Source: Streptomyces hoynatensis (GTDB taxonomy: Bacteria; Actinomycetota; Actinomycetes; Streptomycetales; Streptomycetaceae). From it: a DNA stretch of 64,000 nt. Position 1 is the first letter of the stretch. Each line of letters opens with the position of its first letter. The notes beneath the pieces are model-generated. The model saw only the letters and a list, made by a program, of their open reading frames with translations. It ran no database searches and was not told where the DNA came from. Positions 52,161 through 59,819 of this stretch are shown here, piece after piece. Position numbers and translations under genes: made by a program. The stretch covers positions 62,001 to 126,000 of the forward strand of contig NZ_RBAL01000010.1 of assembly GCF_003626535.1 (NCBI RefSeq), in the 5' to 3' direction.

Positions 52161-52624
52161 CCGTCTCGCCTCTCCCTCGCGCCTTCGCGGCTCGCGCCGC
52201 GCCACGGAAACCGCCGCGGGCCCCGGGGAAACGCGCCCCGGCACCCGCGCCGCGCCGCCGCCGGGGCCGCTCGTCCCGCGGCCCCCGGGGGCAATGGATA
52301 CATCGTGACATCCTTTCGCGGCCCGCTCCACGGCCGGCGCCACGCCCCCGGCCGCGTCCGCCGCCGCGCCCCCTCCGCCGGGTTCCCCCGGCGCCCCGGG
52401 TTCCGCCGCCCCCTCCGGCGCTCCCGCTCCCCCGCCGGCCGCTCCCGGCGCCGCCCCCGACGACTCGGGCGGGCCCCGAGGAGGTCCGGCCGCGCACCTC
52501 GCCGGGCGACGGCGCCTTCGTCCCGCCCTGCGTCCCGCGCCGCGCACGCGCCCACCGGCGTTCCGTTTGCGGGTGCGAGCGCCGGGTACCCGTGCGGATC
52601 CGGACAACTCAGGAGGTGACGCAC
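52161..52624. other. intergenic with one regulatory box
   Basis: 464 bases between the divergent Rrf2 and ChaB-like genes. Apart from the Rrf2 box at 52292-52313 and the SD at 52611-52616, it is Arg/Pro/Gly-coding-like GC-rich sequence with no convincing gene on either strand. Confidence 0.6.
52292..52313. promoter_or_regulatory. candidate Rrf2 box upstream of the Rrf2 gene
   Basis: Starts CAATGGATAC and ends GTGACATCC. The half-sites GGATAC and GACATCC are an imperfect inverted repeat with 4-6 bases between them. It lies 132 bases upstream of the Rrf2 start, consistent with autoregulation. Confidence 0.55.
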
Positions 52625-53035
52625 GTGCCTGGACGCAAGGAACTGCCGTCGACTCTCGAGCGTTCCCCGAGCTCCGCGCAGCGGACCTGGATCAAGGCGC
52701 ACGACTCCGCCGTCGCCGAGTACGGCGAGGGCCAGCGCGCGCACCGGGTGGCCTACGGCGCGCTCAAGCACACCCACGAGAAGGTGGGCGACCACTGGGA
52801 GCGCAAGGAGAGCGGCCGCAAGCAGCCCTCCGACCCGCGCTCGGCCAGGCCGCGCCGGCGGGGCGGCAGGAGCGGCGAGGGGGTCGACGAGCGGGCGAGC
52901 AAGGAGCACCTGTACCGGGTGGCGAAGAAGCTCGGCATCCAGGGCCGCTCCGGCATGAACAAGTCCGACCTGCTGTCGGCGATCCGCAAGGAGAACCGCT
53001 CCGAGACCCGTTCGGCCCGTGGCTCCGGCCGCTGA
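52625..53035 (+). CDS. ChaB-like protein with Rho N-terminal-type domain
   Basis: A 136-residue basic protein. Residues 5-60 follow the ChaB pattern (ELPSTLERSPSSAQRTWIKAHDSAVAEY); the last about 40 residues (LYRVAKKLGIQGRSGMNKSDLLSAIRK) form the three-helix Rho N-terminal/SAP-like motif that binds nucleic acid. A Lys/Arg linker connects them. A perfect AGGAGG (52611-52616) precedes the GTG at 52625. Proteins of this kind are common and small in Streptomyces; their role is not established. Confidence 0.82.
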   Translation: MPGRKELPSTLERSPSSAQRTWIKAHDSAVAEYGEGQRAHRVAYGALKHTHEKVGDHWERKESGRKQPSDPRSARPRRRGGRSGEGVDERASKEHLYRVAKKLGIQGRSGMNKSDLLSAIRKENRSETRSARGSGR

Positions 53036-54422
53036 CCGGCCCCCAGGCGGGCGCGGGCCCGCACCGGCCCACCACCGGCGCCTCTCCTCACCCCGGCTCG
53101 CGCGGCCGGGGCATGCGGCGGTCCGCGACGAACTACGGCTGGCGACACGGCTGTTGCTGCCCGCCCTCGCCGAGGGCCTGATCCAGCGCCGGCCGCGCGC
53201 CATGGCCAGGGCGGAGCGCAAACAGGCCGACCGCACGGCCATCGACCTGGTGCGCGACCTGCGGGCGCGTTACGGGGAGGGGCCGCTCGGGCTGCGCGCC
53301 GGGCCGCGGCGGGTGGCCCTGCTGCTCACCGCCGACGACCTGGAGCGGGTGCTGCGCCAGACGCCCGAGCCGTTCAGCCCGGCCGCCTGGGAGAAGCGCC
53401 GCGCGCTCGACCGGTTCCAGCCGCACGGCTCGCTGATCAGCGGCGGCGAGCCGCGCCGGGCCAGGCGGCGGATCAACGAGGCCGCCCTCGACCTGGCCCG
53501 CCCGCCGCACGCCGAGCTGCTGCCCGCCCTGGCCGCGCGGGTGACCGAGGAGGCCGGGCGGGTCGCCAGGGAGGCCGAGGGCGGCGTCCTCGCCTGGGAG
53601 GGCTTCGCCGCCGGCTGGTGGCGGGCGGTCCGCCGCGCGGTGCTCGGCGACGCCGCCCGCGAGGACACCGACCTGACCGGCCGGCTCGCCGCGCTGCGGG
53701 CGGCAGGCAACTGGTCGCTGCTGGGGCCGCGGCGGCGCCTGCCACGCGCCGAGTTCCTGGTGCGGGTGCAGCGTTACGCCTTCCACGCCCCGCCCGACAC
53801 GCTGGCCGGGCAGCTGCGGGCCCTGGACACCCGCCCGGAGGCGGACCCGGTGGGGCAGGTGCCGCACTGGCTGTTCGCCTTCGACGCGGGGGGCGCCGCC
53901 ACGCTGCGGGCCCTCGCGCTGCTCGCCGCCCACGAGGAGAGCGCCGAGCGCGCCGCCCGGGAGGCCGCGGAGGGCGGCCCCGGCGGCCCGTGGGACCTGC
54001 CCTTCCTGCGGGCCTGCGTGCAGGAGTCCGTGCGGCTGTGGCCCACCACCCCGCTGCTGCTCAGGGAGAGCACCGAGGACACCCGCTGGCGCGGCACGCT
54101 CGTGCCGCGGGGCACGGCCTTCGTGGCGTACACGCCCTACTTCCACCGCGCCGAGCCCGCCGCGCCGTACGGGGACGCGTTCGCACCCGGGATCTGGCTG
54201 GACGGCCGGGCCGCCGGGCTGCCCGCGCTGGTGCCGTTCAGCGCGGGCCCGGGCGCCTGCCCGGGCGAGGACGTGGTCCTGCTGACCGCGAGCCTGTGGC
54301 TGGCCGCCCTGCTCCGGCGCCACCGCTACGCGCTCGGCCCGAAGGGCCCGCTGCGGCCCGGCCGCCGGATCCCGGCCACCCTCGACCACTTCGCCCTCCG
54401 CCTCACCCCGCACCCGGCCTGA
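53019..54422 (+). CDS. cytochrome P450
   Basis: A P450 of up to 467 residues. Heme ligand Cys414 is in PFSAGPGACPGED and the ExxR pair is Glu336/Arg339 in QESVRLWPTTP. The I-helix reads FAFDAGGAATLRAL: the acidic residue of the usual (A/G)Gx(D/E)T is Ala, which changes the normal proton-delivery step. The GTG at 53019 overlaps the ChaB-like stop by 17 bases and has no clear ribosome-binding site, so the N-terminus is uncertain; recognisable family sequence begins near VRDELRLATRLLL. Substrate unknown; no ferredoxin gene is adjacent. Confidence 0.88.
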   Translation: MAPAADRPPGGRGPAPAHHRRLSSPRLARPGHAAVRDELRLATRLLLPALAEGLIQRRPRAMARAERKQADRTAIDLVRDLRARYGEGPLGLRAGPRRVALLLTADDLERVLRQTPEPFSPAAWEKRRALDRFQPHGSLISGGEPRRARRRINEAALDLARPPHAELLPALAARVTEEAGRVAREAEGGVLAWEGFAAGWWRAVRRAVLGDAAREDTDLTGRLAALRAAGNWSLLGPRRRLPRAEFLVRVQRYAFHAPPDTLAGQLRALDTRPEADPVGQVPHWLFAFDAGGAATLRALALLAAHEESAERAAREAAEGGPGGPWDLPFLRACVQESVRLWPTTPLLLRESTEDTRWRGTLVPRGTAFVAYTPYFHRAEPAAPYGDAFAPGIWLDGRAAGLPALVPFSAGPGACPGEDVVLLTASLWLAALLRRHRYALGPKGPLRPGRRIPATLDHFALRLTPHPA

Positions 54423-54424
54423 GG

Positions 54425-54449
54425 CCGGGGCCCCCGCCCCGGGCCCCGG
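54425..54449. terminator. stem-loop after the P450 gene
   Basis: CCGGGGCCC (54425-54433) pairs with GGGCCCCGG (54441-54449), 7-base loop, two bases after the stop. Confidence 0.65.
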
Positions 54450-54519
54450 AATCCCAGGGACCCGGGGCCCGGCGTCGCGCGAGTGGTCACCCACCGTCGG
54501 AGAACAGTTACTCTATTTC

Positions 54520-54547
54520 GTCTTACTATGATGAAGTTGAGTAAGAC
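54520..54547 (+). promoter_or_regulatory. inverted repeat upstream of the ATPase gene
   Basis: GTCTTACT (54520-54527) and AGTAAGAC (54540-54547) are perfect 8-bp arms around 12 bases. An alternative pairing uses TTACTC (54508-54513) and GAGTAA (54539-54544). The region is clearly AT-rich compared with all around it, ending 20 bases before the ATG; it may be an operator or an RNA hairpin. Confidence 0.6.
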
Positions 54548-54567
54548 TCTCACGAGGGAGGCGGGCG

Positions 54568-56013
54568 ATGGCGGGCTTCGTGGGACGCCGGGCCGAGCTG
54601 CGGGTGCTCAGGCGGCATCTGGACTGGGTGCGCGAGGGCAAGGGCGACCAGCGCGGCCGGGCCCTGCTGTTGCGCGGCAGGCGGCGGGTGGGCAAGTCCC
54701 GCCTCGTCGACGTCTTCTGCGCGGAGGCCGGGGTGCCCTTCGTGGTGCACCAGGCCACGCGCGGCGAGGCGCCCGACCGGGAACGCGCCCGGTTCCTCGC
54801 CGAGGTCGGGCGGCTCCCCTTCCCGGAGACGGCGCTGCTCGCCGGGGTGCGGGGCGTGGCCGACTGGGACACCGCCCTGCGCCAGCTCGCCGCGGTGCTG
54901 CCCGACGACGAGACCACCGTCGTCGTCCTGGACGAACTGCCCTGGATGCTGGAGGCCGATCCGGTCCTGGAGGGCACCTTGCAGACCGTGTGGGACCGGG
55001 TCCTCAGCCGCAAGCCCGTGCTGCTCGTCCTCATCGGCAGCGACCTGGCCATGATGGAACGCCTTTCCGACTACGGCCGTCCCTTCCACCAACGCGGCGT
55101 CGAAATGGTGCTCCCACCGCTGTCGCCGCAGGAGGTCATGACGATGACCGGGCTGCCGGCCGCCGAGGCCCTGGACGCCTGCCTGATCACCGGCGGTCTC
55201 CCGCTGATCTGCCAGGAGTGGCAGGCGGGCGAGAGCCGCACGGACTTCCTGGCGCGTGCCCTGGAGGACCCCACCTCTCCCCTGCTGGTCTCGGGCGAGC
55301 GGATGCTGGCCGCCGAGTTCCCCGCGGCGCTGCAGGCCAGGCACGTGCTCTCCGTCATCGGCACCGGCGAGCGCACCTTCGGGAACATCGCCGCCCGGGC
55401 AGGCTCGGCGGCCCAGCCGCTCGCGCCCGGCTCGCTCAACCCGGTGCTGCGGACCCTGCGGGACAAGCGCCTCGTCGCCGTCGACGTCCCGCTGTCGGCG
55501 CGCCCGGGCGAGCGCGACCGCCGCTACCGGGTGGCCGACCCCTACCTGCGCTTCTGGCTCGCCTTCCTGGAGCGGGGCATCGCCGAGGTCGAACGCGGGC
55601 GGGGCCGGCTGGTCGCCGAGGCGATCGAGCGTGGCTGGGCCTCCTGGCGCGGCCGTGCCGTGGAGCCGCTGATCAGGGAGGCGCTGGCGCGGCTGCTTCC
55701 GGACGGGCGGTGGCCGCAGGTGCGCGAGGTCGGGGGCTGGTGGCCGCGCACCAACAGGCCGGAGATCGACCTCGTCGGCGCGGACCGGGCCCCGGCCCGC
55801 GACATCGCCTTCGTCGGCTCGATCAAGTGGCACGAGCAGGAGCCGTTCGACGCACGCTCCCATGCGGCACTCGCCAGGGACGCGGCGGCGGTGCCCGGAG
55901 TCACGGAGGAGACCGCGCTGATCGCGGTCTCCCGCACCCGGTGCACGGCGCGTGACCTCGCCGCCGTCTACCGCCCCGAGGACCTGATCAGGGCGTGGCC
56001 CCCGGCGGAGTGA
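54568..56013 (+). CDS. AAA-type ATPase with DUF234-like C-terminal domain
   Basis: A 481-residue ATPase of the archaeal-ATPase (STAND-like) group. FVGRRAELRVL opens the domain; Walker A GRRRVGKS is at 37-44 and Walker B VVVLDELPWM follows. After a winged-helix-like middle part (ERTFGNIAARAG, LNPVLRTLRDKRLV), residues about 330-470 match the DUF234/PD-(D/E)xK-like pattern: YRVADPYLRFWLAFLE, then EIDLVGADR and IAFVGSIKW, where Asp and Lys of a nuclease-like core are present. Family members are frequent in archaea and scattered in bacteria; function is not established. SD GAGGGAGG before ATG 54568. Confidence 0.85.
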   Translation: MAGFVGRRAELRVLRRHLDWVREGKGDQRGRALLLRGRRRVGKSRLVDVFCAEAGVPFVVHQATRGEAPDRERARFLAEVGRLPFPETALLAGVRGVADWDTALRQLAAVLPDDETTVVVLDELPWMLEADPVLEGTLQTVWDRVLSRKPVLLVLIGSDLAMMERLSDYGRPFHQRGVEMVLPPLSPQEVMTMTGLPAAEALDACLITGGLPLICQEWQAGESRTDFLARALEDPTSPLLVSGERMLAAEFPAALQARHVLSVIGTGERTFGNIAARAGSAAQPLAPGSLNPVLRTLRDKRLVAVDVPLSARPGERDRRYRVADPYLRFWLAFLERGIAEVERGRGRLVAEAIERGWASWRGRAVEPLIREALARLLPDGRWPQVREVGGWWPRTNRPEIDLVGADRAPARDIAFVGSIKWHEQEPFDARSHAALARDAAAVPGVTEETALIAVSRTRCTARDLAAVYRPEDLIRAWPPAE

Positions 56014-57538
56014 ACTCCCCCGGCCCGTCGGCCGCTTGGGCGAGGAGGCCGGACAGCGGCAGCCAGGCCCGCTCGCCTTCCGGGGCCACCGGCGCGGCGG
56101 CGAACCGCTCCCAGGCCGCCGCGTCCTCGCCGAGCGCCTCGGCGACCACCGCCTCGACCGCCGGGTGCCCGGCGCGCAGCGCCGCCCAGGCGGGCAGCGC
56201 CCGCACGGCCTGAGGCGTGCACGGGGGCGCGTCCAGCACCAGCCGCACCCAGGCCGCGCGCTCCTCGGCGCCCCCGCCGAGGCGGACCTGGAGCTCCCGG
56301 GTCAGCCTGAGCAGCGCCTCGGCGGGCGCCGAGTGCGCCGCGAGCAGCCCGGCGAACCCGGCCGCGTCGCCGCCGCGCGCCGCGTGCGCCGTCAGCGCCC
56401 GCTCCCGCGCCTCGTCGCCCTCTGCGGTCGCTGCGGTCGCTGCATCCCCTGCGTCCGGCCCCGGGTTCGCGGCGAGGCAGGCGATGGCCGCGAGGAGTTC
56501 GGCCGCCTCGGCGTCCACGGGCGAGGCGCCGGCCAGCAGCCTGGCGACGCCCTCCCGCACCTCGGCCGTGGGGGCACCGGGCAGGTGCCGCAGCATCGCC
56601 CGGACCCAGCGCAGCTGGTCGGCGCGCCGGCGCGGCCGGGCCTCCGCCGGGTCCCACAGGCCCAGCGCCTGCCGCGCCCGCTGGGCGAACTCGGCGGCCA
56701 GGGCGGCGAGTTCGGCCGCAGGGCAGCGCCACTCCGCCGCCGCCTCGCCCGGGTGCAACAGGTGCCGCCAGCGGGTGTTCGCGGCCCTGGTGATCCAGTC
56801 GACCGCCGCGTTGTGCCCGCCGGAGGGGTGGGCGCCGCCCGGCACCAGGTAGGACTCGGGCAGCGGGCGGGCGGCCTGGGGCAGGGCCGCGAGCTCCGGC
56901 GCGACCTCGGCCCACACCTCATCCCGGGCCCGGCCGCCCTCCAGCAGGCGGCAGACGCGGGTGGCCAGGACCGCCCCGGCGAACCGCTCCAGGTCGGCGC
57001 GGGCCACCTCGGCGAGCAGCCCGGGCTCCACCGCCCAGGGCAGCGTGCCCAGCAGGTGGTCGCGGATCACGGTCTGCGCGGGCGTGCCCTCGGTCAGCGC
57101 GAGCAGCCGGGCGTGGCGGGCGGGGTGCGCGCGCAGCACGTCGCGCCACATCAGCCGCCAGGCGGTGAAGGCCGGCCGGTACGCGGCCAGCCAGGCCCTG
57201 GCGTCCTGCCCCGGCCGCAGGTCGGCGGGCGGTCCCGGCAGCAAGGCGACGGCCGCGTCGAAGAGTTCCCCCTCCGGCGGCCGGGCGGCCAGCACCGCCT
57301 GCGCGGGCGTCGGCTCCTTGAGGAGTTCGGGCGTCATGGCGGGAACGCGCGGGGTGCGGCGGCGCAACTCCCGTGCGGCGGCCGCGGGCAGCGCGGCGGC
57401 GAAGGCGGCCAGGCCGGCGTCCGTGCAGCGGGCGAGATGGGCCTCGCGGGCCCGTGGGGGGCAGCCGGGGAGGGCGAGCACGGCCCGCGCGAAACGGGGG
57501 TCGCCAGGGGCGGCGGGCGTGGCGGGGGGCTCGCTCAC
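55988..57538 (-). CDS. large helical protein of unknown function
   Basis: A 516-residue, Ala-rich, mostly alpha-helical protein. I do not recognise a family. Features: no signal peptide or membrane segment, a Trp-rich stretch (FTAWRLMWRDVLRAHP), GGHNAAVDWITRAANTRWRHLLHP, and a C-terminal run of helices. GTG at 57538 has GGAAGG upstream. Its 3' end overlaps the convergent ATPase gene by 26 bases, an unusual tail-to-tail overlap. It lies 113 bases downstream of the MmcQ/YjbR-like gene on the same strand. Confidence 0.75.
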   Translation of the reverse strand: MSEPPATPAAPGDPRFARAVLALPGCPPRAREAHLARCTDAGLAAFAAALPAAAARELRRRTPRVPAMTPELLKEPTPAQAVLAARPPEGELFDAAVALLPGPPADLRPGQDARAWLAAYRPAFTAWRLMWRDVLRAHPARHARLLALTEGTPAQTVIRDHLLGTLPWAVEPGLLAEVARADLERFAGAVLATRVCRLLEGGRARDEVWAEVAPELAALPQAARPLPESYLVPGGAHPSGGHNAAVDWITRAANTRWRHLLHPGEAAAEWRCPAAELAALAAEFAQRARQALGLWDPAEARPRRRADQLRWVRAMLRHLPGAPTAEVREGVARLLAGASPVDAEAAELLAAIACLAANPGPDAGDAATAATAEGDEARERALTAHAARGGDAAGFAGLLAAHSAPAEALLRLTRELQVRLGGGAEERAAWVRLVLDAPPCTPQAVRALPAWAALRAGHPAVEAVVAEALGEDAAAWERFAAAPVAPEGERAWLPLSGLLAQAADGPGEFTPPGATP

Positions 57539-57651
57539 CGGCTCACCTTCCGTGGGGGTGCGGCGGACGGCCCGCGGCGCCTCGGGGCCGGGACCGGGCA
57601 CGGAATGTATCAGGCCGCCCGGAACGCCGGTGGTTCCCCCCGCCCCGCGGC

Positions 57652-58014
57652 TCAGGGGCGGTCGAGCCGCAGCCGCTCCGCGCGCGGCAGCGTGGCCACG
57701 ACCAGGGCGTAGGAGTCCTCGATCAGGTCGGCGACCATGGGGTCGGGCAGCGAGCCGTCCAGCGTCACGGTGTTCCAGTGCCGCTTGTTGAGGTGCCAGC
57801 CGGGGGCGATCGCCGGGTACGCGGCCCGCAGCCCGGGGGCCAGGTCCGGATCGCACTTGAGGCTCACCTTGAGCGGCGAGTCGTCCAGGGCGCTGAAGGC
57901 GAAGATCTTCCCCAGCACCTTGAAGGCCGAAAGGCCGGGGTTGCGCGGGAAGGGGAAGTCCTCCACGGCCGCGTTGTGGCCGAGGCACAACGCCCGCAGC
58001 TCGGAAGGGGTCAC
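57652..58014 (-). CDS. MmcQ/YjbR-family protein
   Basis: A 120-residue MmcQ/YjbR protein (CyaY-like fold): VEDFPFPRNPGLSAFKVLGKIFAF, SLKCDPDLAPGLRAAYPAIAPGWHLNKRHWNTV and LIEDSYALVVATLPRA are the three conserved blocks. Members are small DNA-binding-fold proteins of unclear function. GTG at 58014 gives the common length. It is divergent from the SDR gene at 58213, about 200 bases apart. Confidence 0.85.
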   Translation of the reverse strand: MTPSELRALCLGHNAAVEDFPFPRNPGLSAFKVLGKIFAFSALDDSPLKVSLKCDPDLAPGLRAAYPAIAPGWHLNKRHWNTVTLDGSLPDPMVADLIEDSYALVVATLPRAERLRLDRP

Positions 58015-58212
58015 CCGCCCAGTATGCGCGGCGAAGGGGGGAGCACCGCACCCCCCTTCGGCCCCCCGCCCGGCCGCCCGGCCGCCTAGCCTCGATGCCG
58101 CGGCCGCCCTGGCCCCCCGGGGGCCGAAGCCGCCACCGGCGCCACCGCCGCCGGGGGCCCGGCCCGCCGAACCGGCCGGGCCGACGAGGACGACACCGAG
58201 TGAGGACACCGC

Positions 58213-59085
58213 ATGACCGACGCCGACTCCCCCGTCTGGTTCGTCACCGGCTGCTCGACCGGCCTCGGCCGGGCGCTGGCCTCGGCCGTGCTCGCCCGCG
58301 GCTGGCGTGCCGCGGTCACCGCCCGCGATCCGGGCCGGGTCGCCGACCTGACCGGCGGCGCGGCGGGGGCCGCCGGGCACGGGGGGCGGGCCCTGGCCCT
58401 GGCCCTCGACGTGACCGACCGGCAGGCCGTCGCCGCCGCGGTGCGGCGGGCCGAGGAGGAGTTCGGCCGGGTGGACGTCCTCGTCAACAACGCCGGCTAC
58501 GGCTACCTGGCGGCCGTCGAGGAGGGCGAGGACGCCGAGATCCGCGCCCTGTTCGAGGCCAACGTCTTCGGCCTCGCCGAGGTCACCAGGGCGGTGCTGC
58601 CCGGGATGCGCGCCCGCCGCTCGGGGCACATCGTGAACGTTTCCTCCCTCGGCGGCCTGGCCGCGTTCGCCGGCACCGGCTACTACCACGCGACGAAGTT
58701 CGCCGTGGAGGGCCTGTCCGAGTCGCTCGCCGCCGAGGTGGCGCCGCTGGGCATCGGGGTGACCCTCGTGGAGCCCGCCGCCTTCCGCACCAACTGGTCC
58801 GGGCCCTCGATGCGGCAGTCGGCGCTCCGCATCGGGGACTACGCGCCGACCGCGGGCGCCAGGCGCGAGAGCACCCTGGCCGGCTACGGGCGCCAGCCGG
58901 GCGACCCGCGACGCGCGGCCGAGGCGATCATCGCGGCGGTCACCGCGGAACGCCCGCCGCTGCGGCTGCTGCTCGGGCGCACCGCCTGGGAGGTGGCGCG
59001 GGCCAGGCTCGACACGCTGCGCGCCGGCTTCGAGGAGTGGCGGGAGGTCACCCTGGGCGCCGACTTCCCCGAGCCGGCCGCCTGA
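58213..59085 (+). CDS. classical SDR oxidoreductase
   Basis: A 290-residue short-chain dehydrogenase with complete catalytic set: cofactor TGCSTGLGRALA, NNAGYGYLAAVEE, Ser in VNVSSLGG and YYHATKFAVEGLSE (Tyr-x3-Lys). The AR at the end of strand 2 (VTARDPGR) favours NADP. The C-terminal extension (about 40 residues after the core, RPPLRLLLGRTAWEVARARL) is typical of the retinol-dehydrogenase-like group in actinobacteria. Substrate unknown. It ends just before the NmrA remnant on the other strand. Confidence 0.9.
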   Translation: MTDADSPVWFVTGCSTGLGRALASAVLARGWRAAVTARDPGRVADLTGGAAGAAGHGGRALALALDVTDRQAVAAAVRRAEEEFGRVDVLVNNAGYGYLAAVEEGEDAEIRALFEANVFGLAEVTRAVLPGMRARRSGHIVNVSSLGGLAAFAGTGYYHATKFAVEGLSESLAAEVAPLGIGVTLVEPAAFRTNWSGPSMRQSALRIGDYAPTAGARRESTLAGYGRQPGDPRRAAEAIIAAVTAERPPLRLLLGRTAWEVARARLDTLRAGFEEWREVTLGADFPEPAA

Positions 59086-59194
59086 GCCCGCCGCCTGAGC
59101 CCGCCGCCCGGGCGGGCCCGCGCCCCCGCCACCGCCCGTGGCGCCCCCGGCCGGCCGGGGGCGTGGGCGCGCCTCGGGACCAGGCGCCCGCCGC

Positions 59195-59601
59195 CGCGGC
59201 CTCCCCGGTCAGGGCCGCCACGGCGACCTCGGCGATGTCCTCGGCGTCGACGAAGGGCGTGCGCCCCTCTCCGGTGGGCAGGGCCGGCGTTCCGCCGCGG
59301 ACCAGGGGGAGCCAGAAGCCCTCGCCGAAGTTCTGCGCGAACCAGTCGGGCCGCAGGATGGTCCAGGCGACGCCGCTCTCCCGCACCGCCCGCTCGGCGG
59401 GCCTGAGGGGATGCCCGCCGTCCGCCTCGCCCACGCCGTGGGCCGTGAGCAGCACCAGGCGCCGCACGCCCGCGGCGACCGCGGCGGCCCCGAGGGCCGG
59501 AACCCGCCCCCGCGGGTGGGCCGCGGCGGCGGCCAGGTCGGGCTCCGCGAGGCAGGCGGCCTGCGCGCCGTCCAGCGCGGGCCCCCGACTCGCGGGCCCC
59601 G
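59195..59601 (-). pseudogene. NmrA/NAD(P)-binding protein remnant
   Basis: A reading frame without a sensible start covers the middle of an NmrA-like SDR: AAVAAGVRRLVLLTAHG, ERAVRESGVAWTILRPDWFAQNF and TPFVDAEDIAEVAVAALTG are all family-type. The N-terminal Rossmann glycine motif is missing, because the frame stops being NmrA-like at the junction with the AraC remnant, and the C-terminus dissolves into Gly/Arg sequence after about 59195. A GTG at 59467 could in principle start a short product. It is best read as a truncated gene. Confidence 0.6.
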
Positions 59602-59603
59602 CC

Positions 59604-59764
59604 AGGTCGAAGGCGCGGTCGCGGCCGACCTGCTGCGCGACACCGAGGAGCCGATCGCCGCGGTGGGCCGCCGGGTGGGCTACGCGGACGCGTTCGCCTT
59701 CAGCGCCGCGTTCCGGCGCCTGCGCGGCGTCGGCCCGTCCGGCCGGCGCCGCCTCGGGCGCTGA
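59604..59764 (+). pseudogene. AraC-family regulator C-terminal remnant
   Basis: About 50 residues ending at the TGA 59762-59764: VAADLLRDTEEPIAAVGRRV, GYADAFAFSAAFRRLRG. This is the second helix-turn-helix of an AraC regulator, intact in sequence but without the first HTH or the sensor domain. It abuts the NmrA remnant on the other strand. Confidence 0.65.
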
Positions 59765-59770
59765 GGCCCG

Positions 59771-59814
59771 CGGGCGCGGGCGGCCCGCCGCCGGAGGTGG
59801 GCCGCCCGCGCCCG
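59771..59814 (-). terminator. 16-bp stem-loop after the GH30 gene
   Basis: CGGGCGCGGGCGGCCC (59771-59786) and GGGCCGCCCGCGCCCG (59799-59814) are perfectly complementary, loop 12 bases. It stands between the AraC remnant and the convergent GH30 stop and is the strongest hairpin in the window. Confidence 0.85.
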
Positions 59815-59819
59815 GCCGC

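Noticed and set aside
54568..57538. Known anti-phage defence system (ATPase plus large unknown protein)
   Set aside because: Genes are convergent, not an operon, and neither matches a defence family I can name; reported only as an uncharacterised unit.
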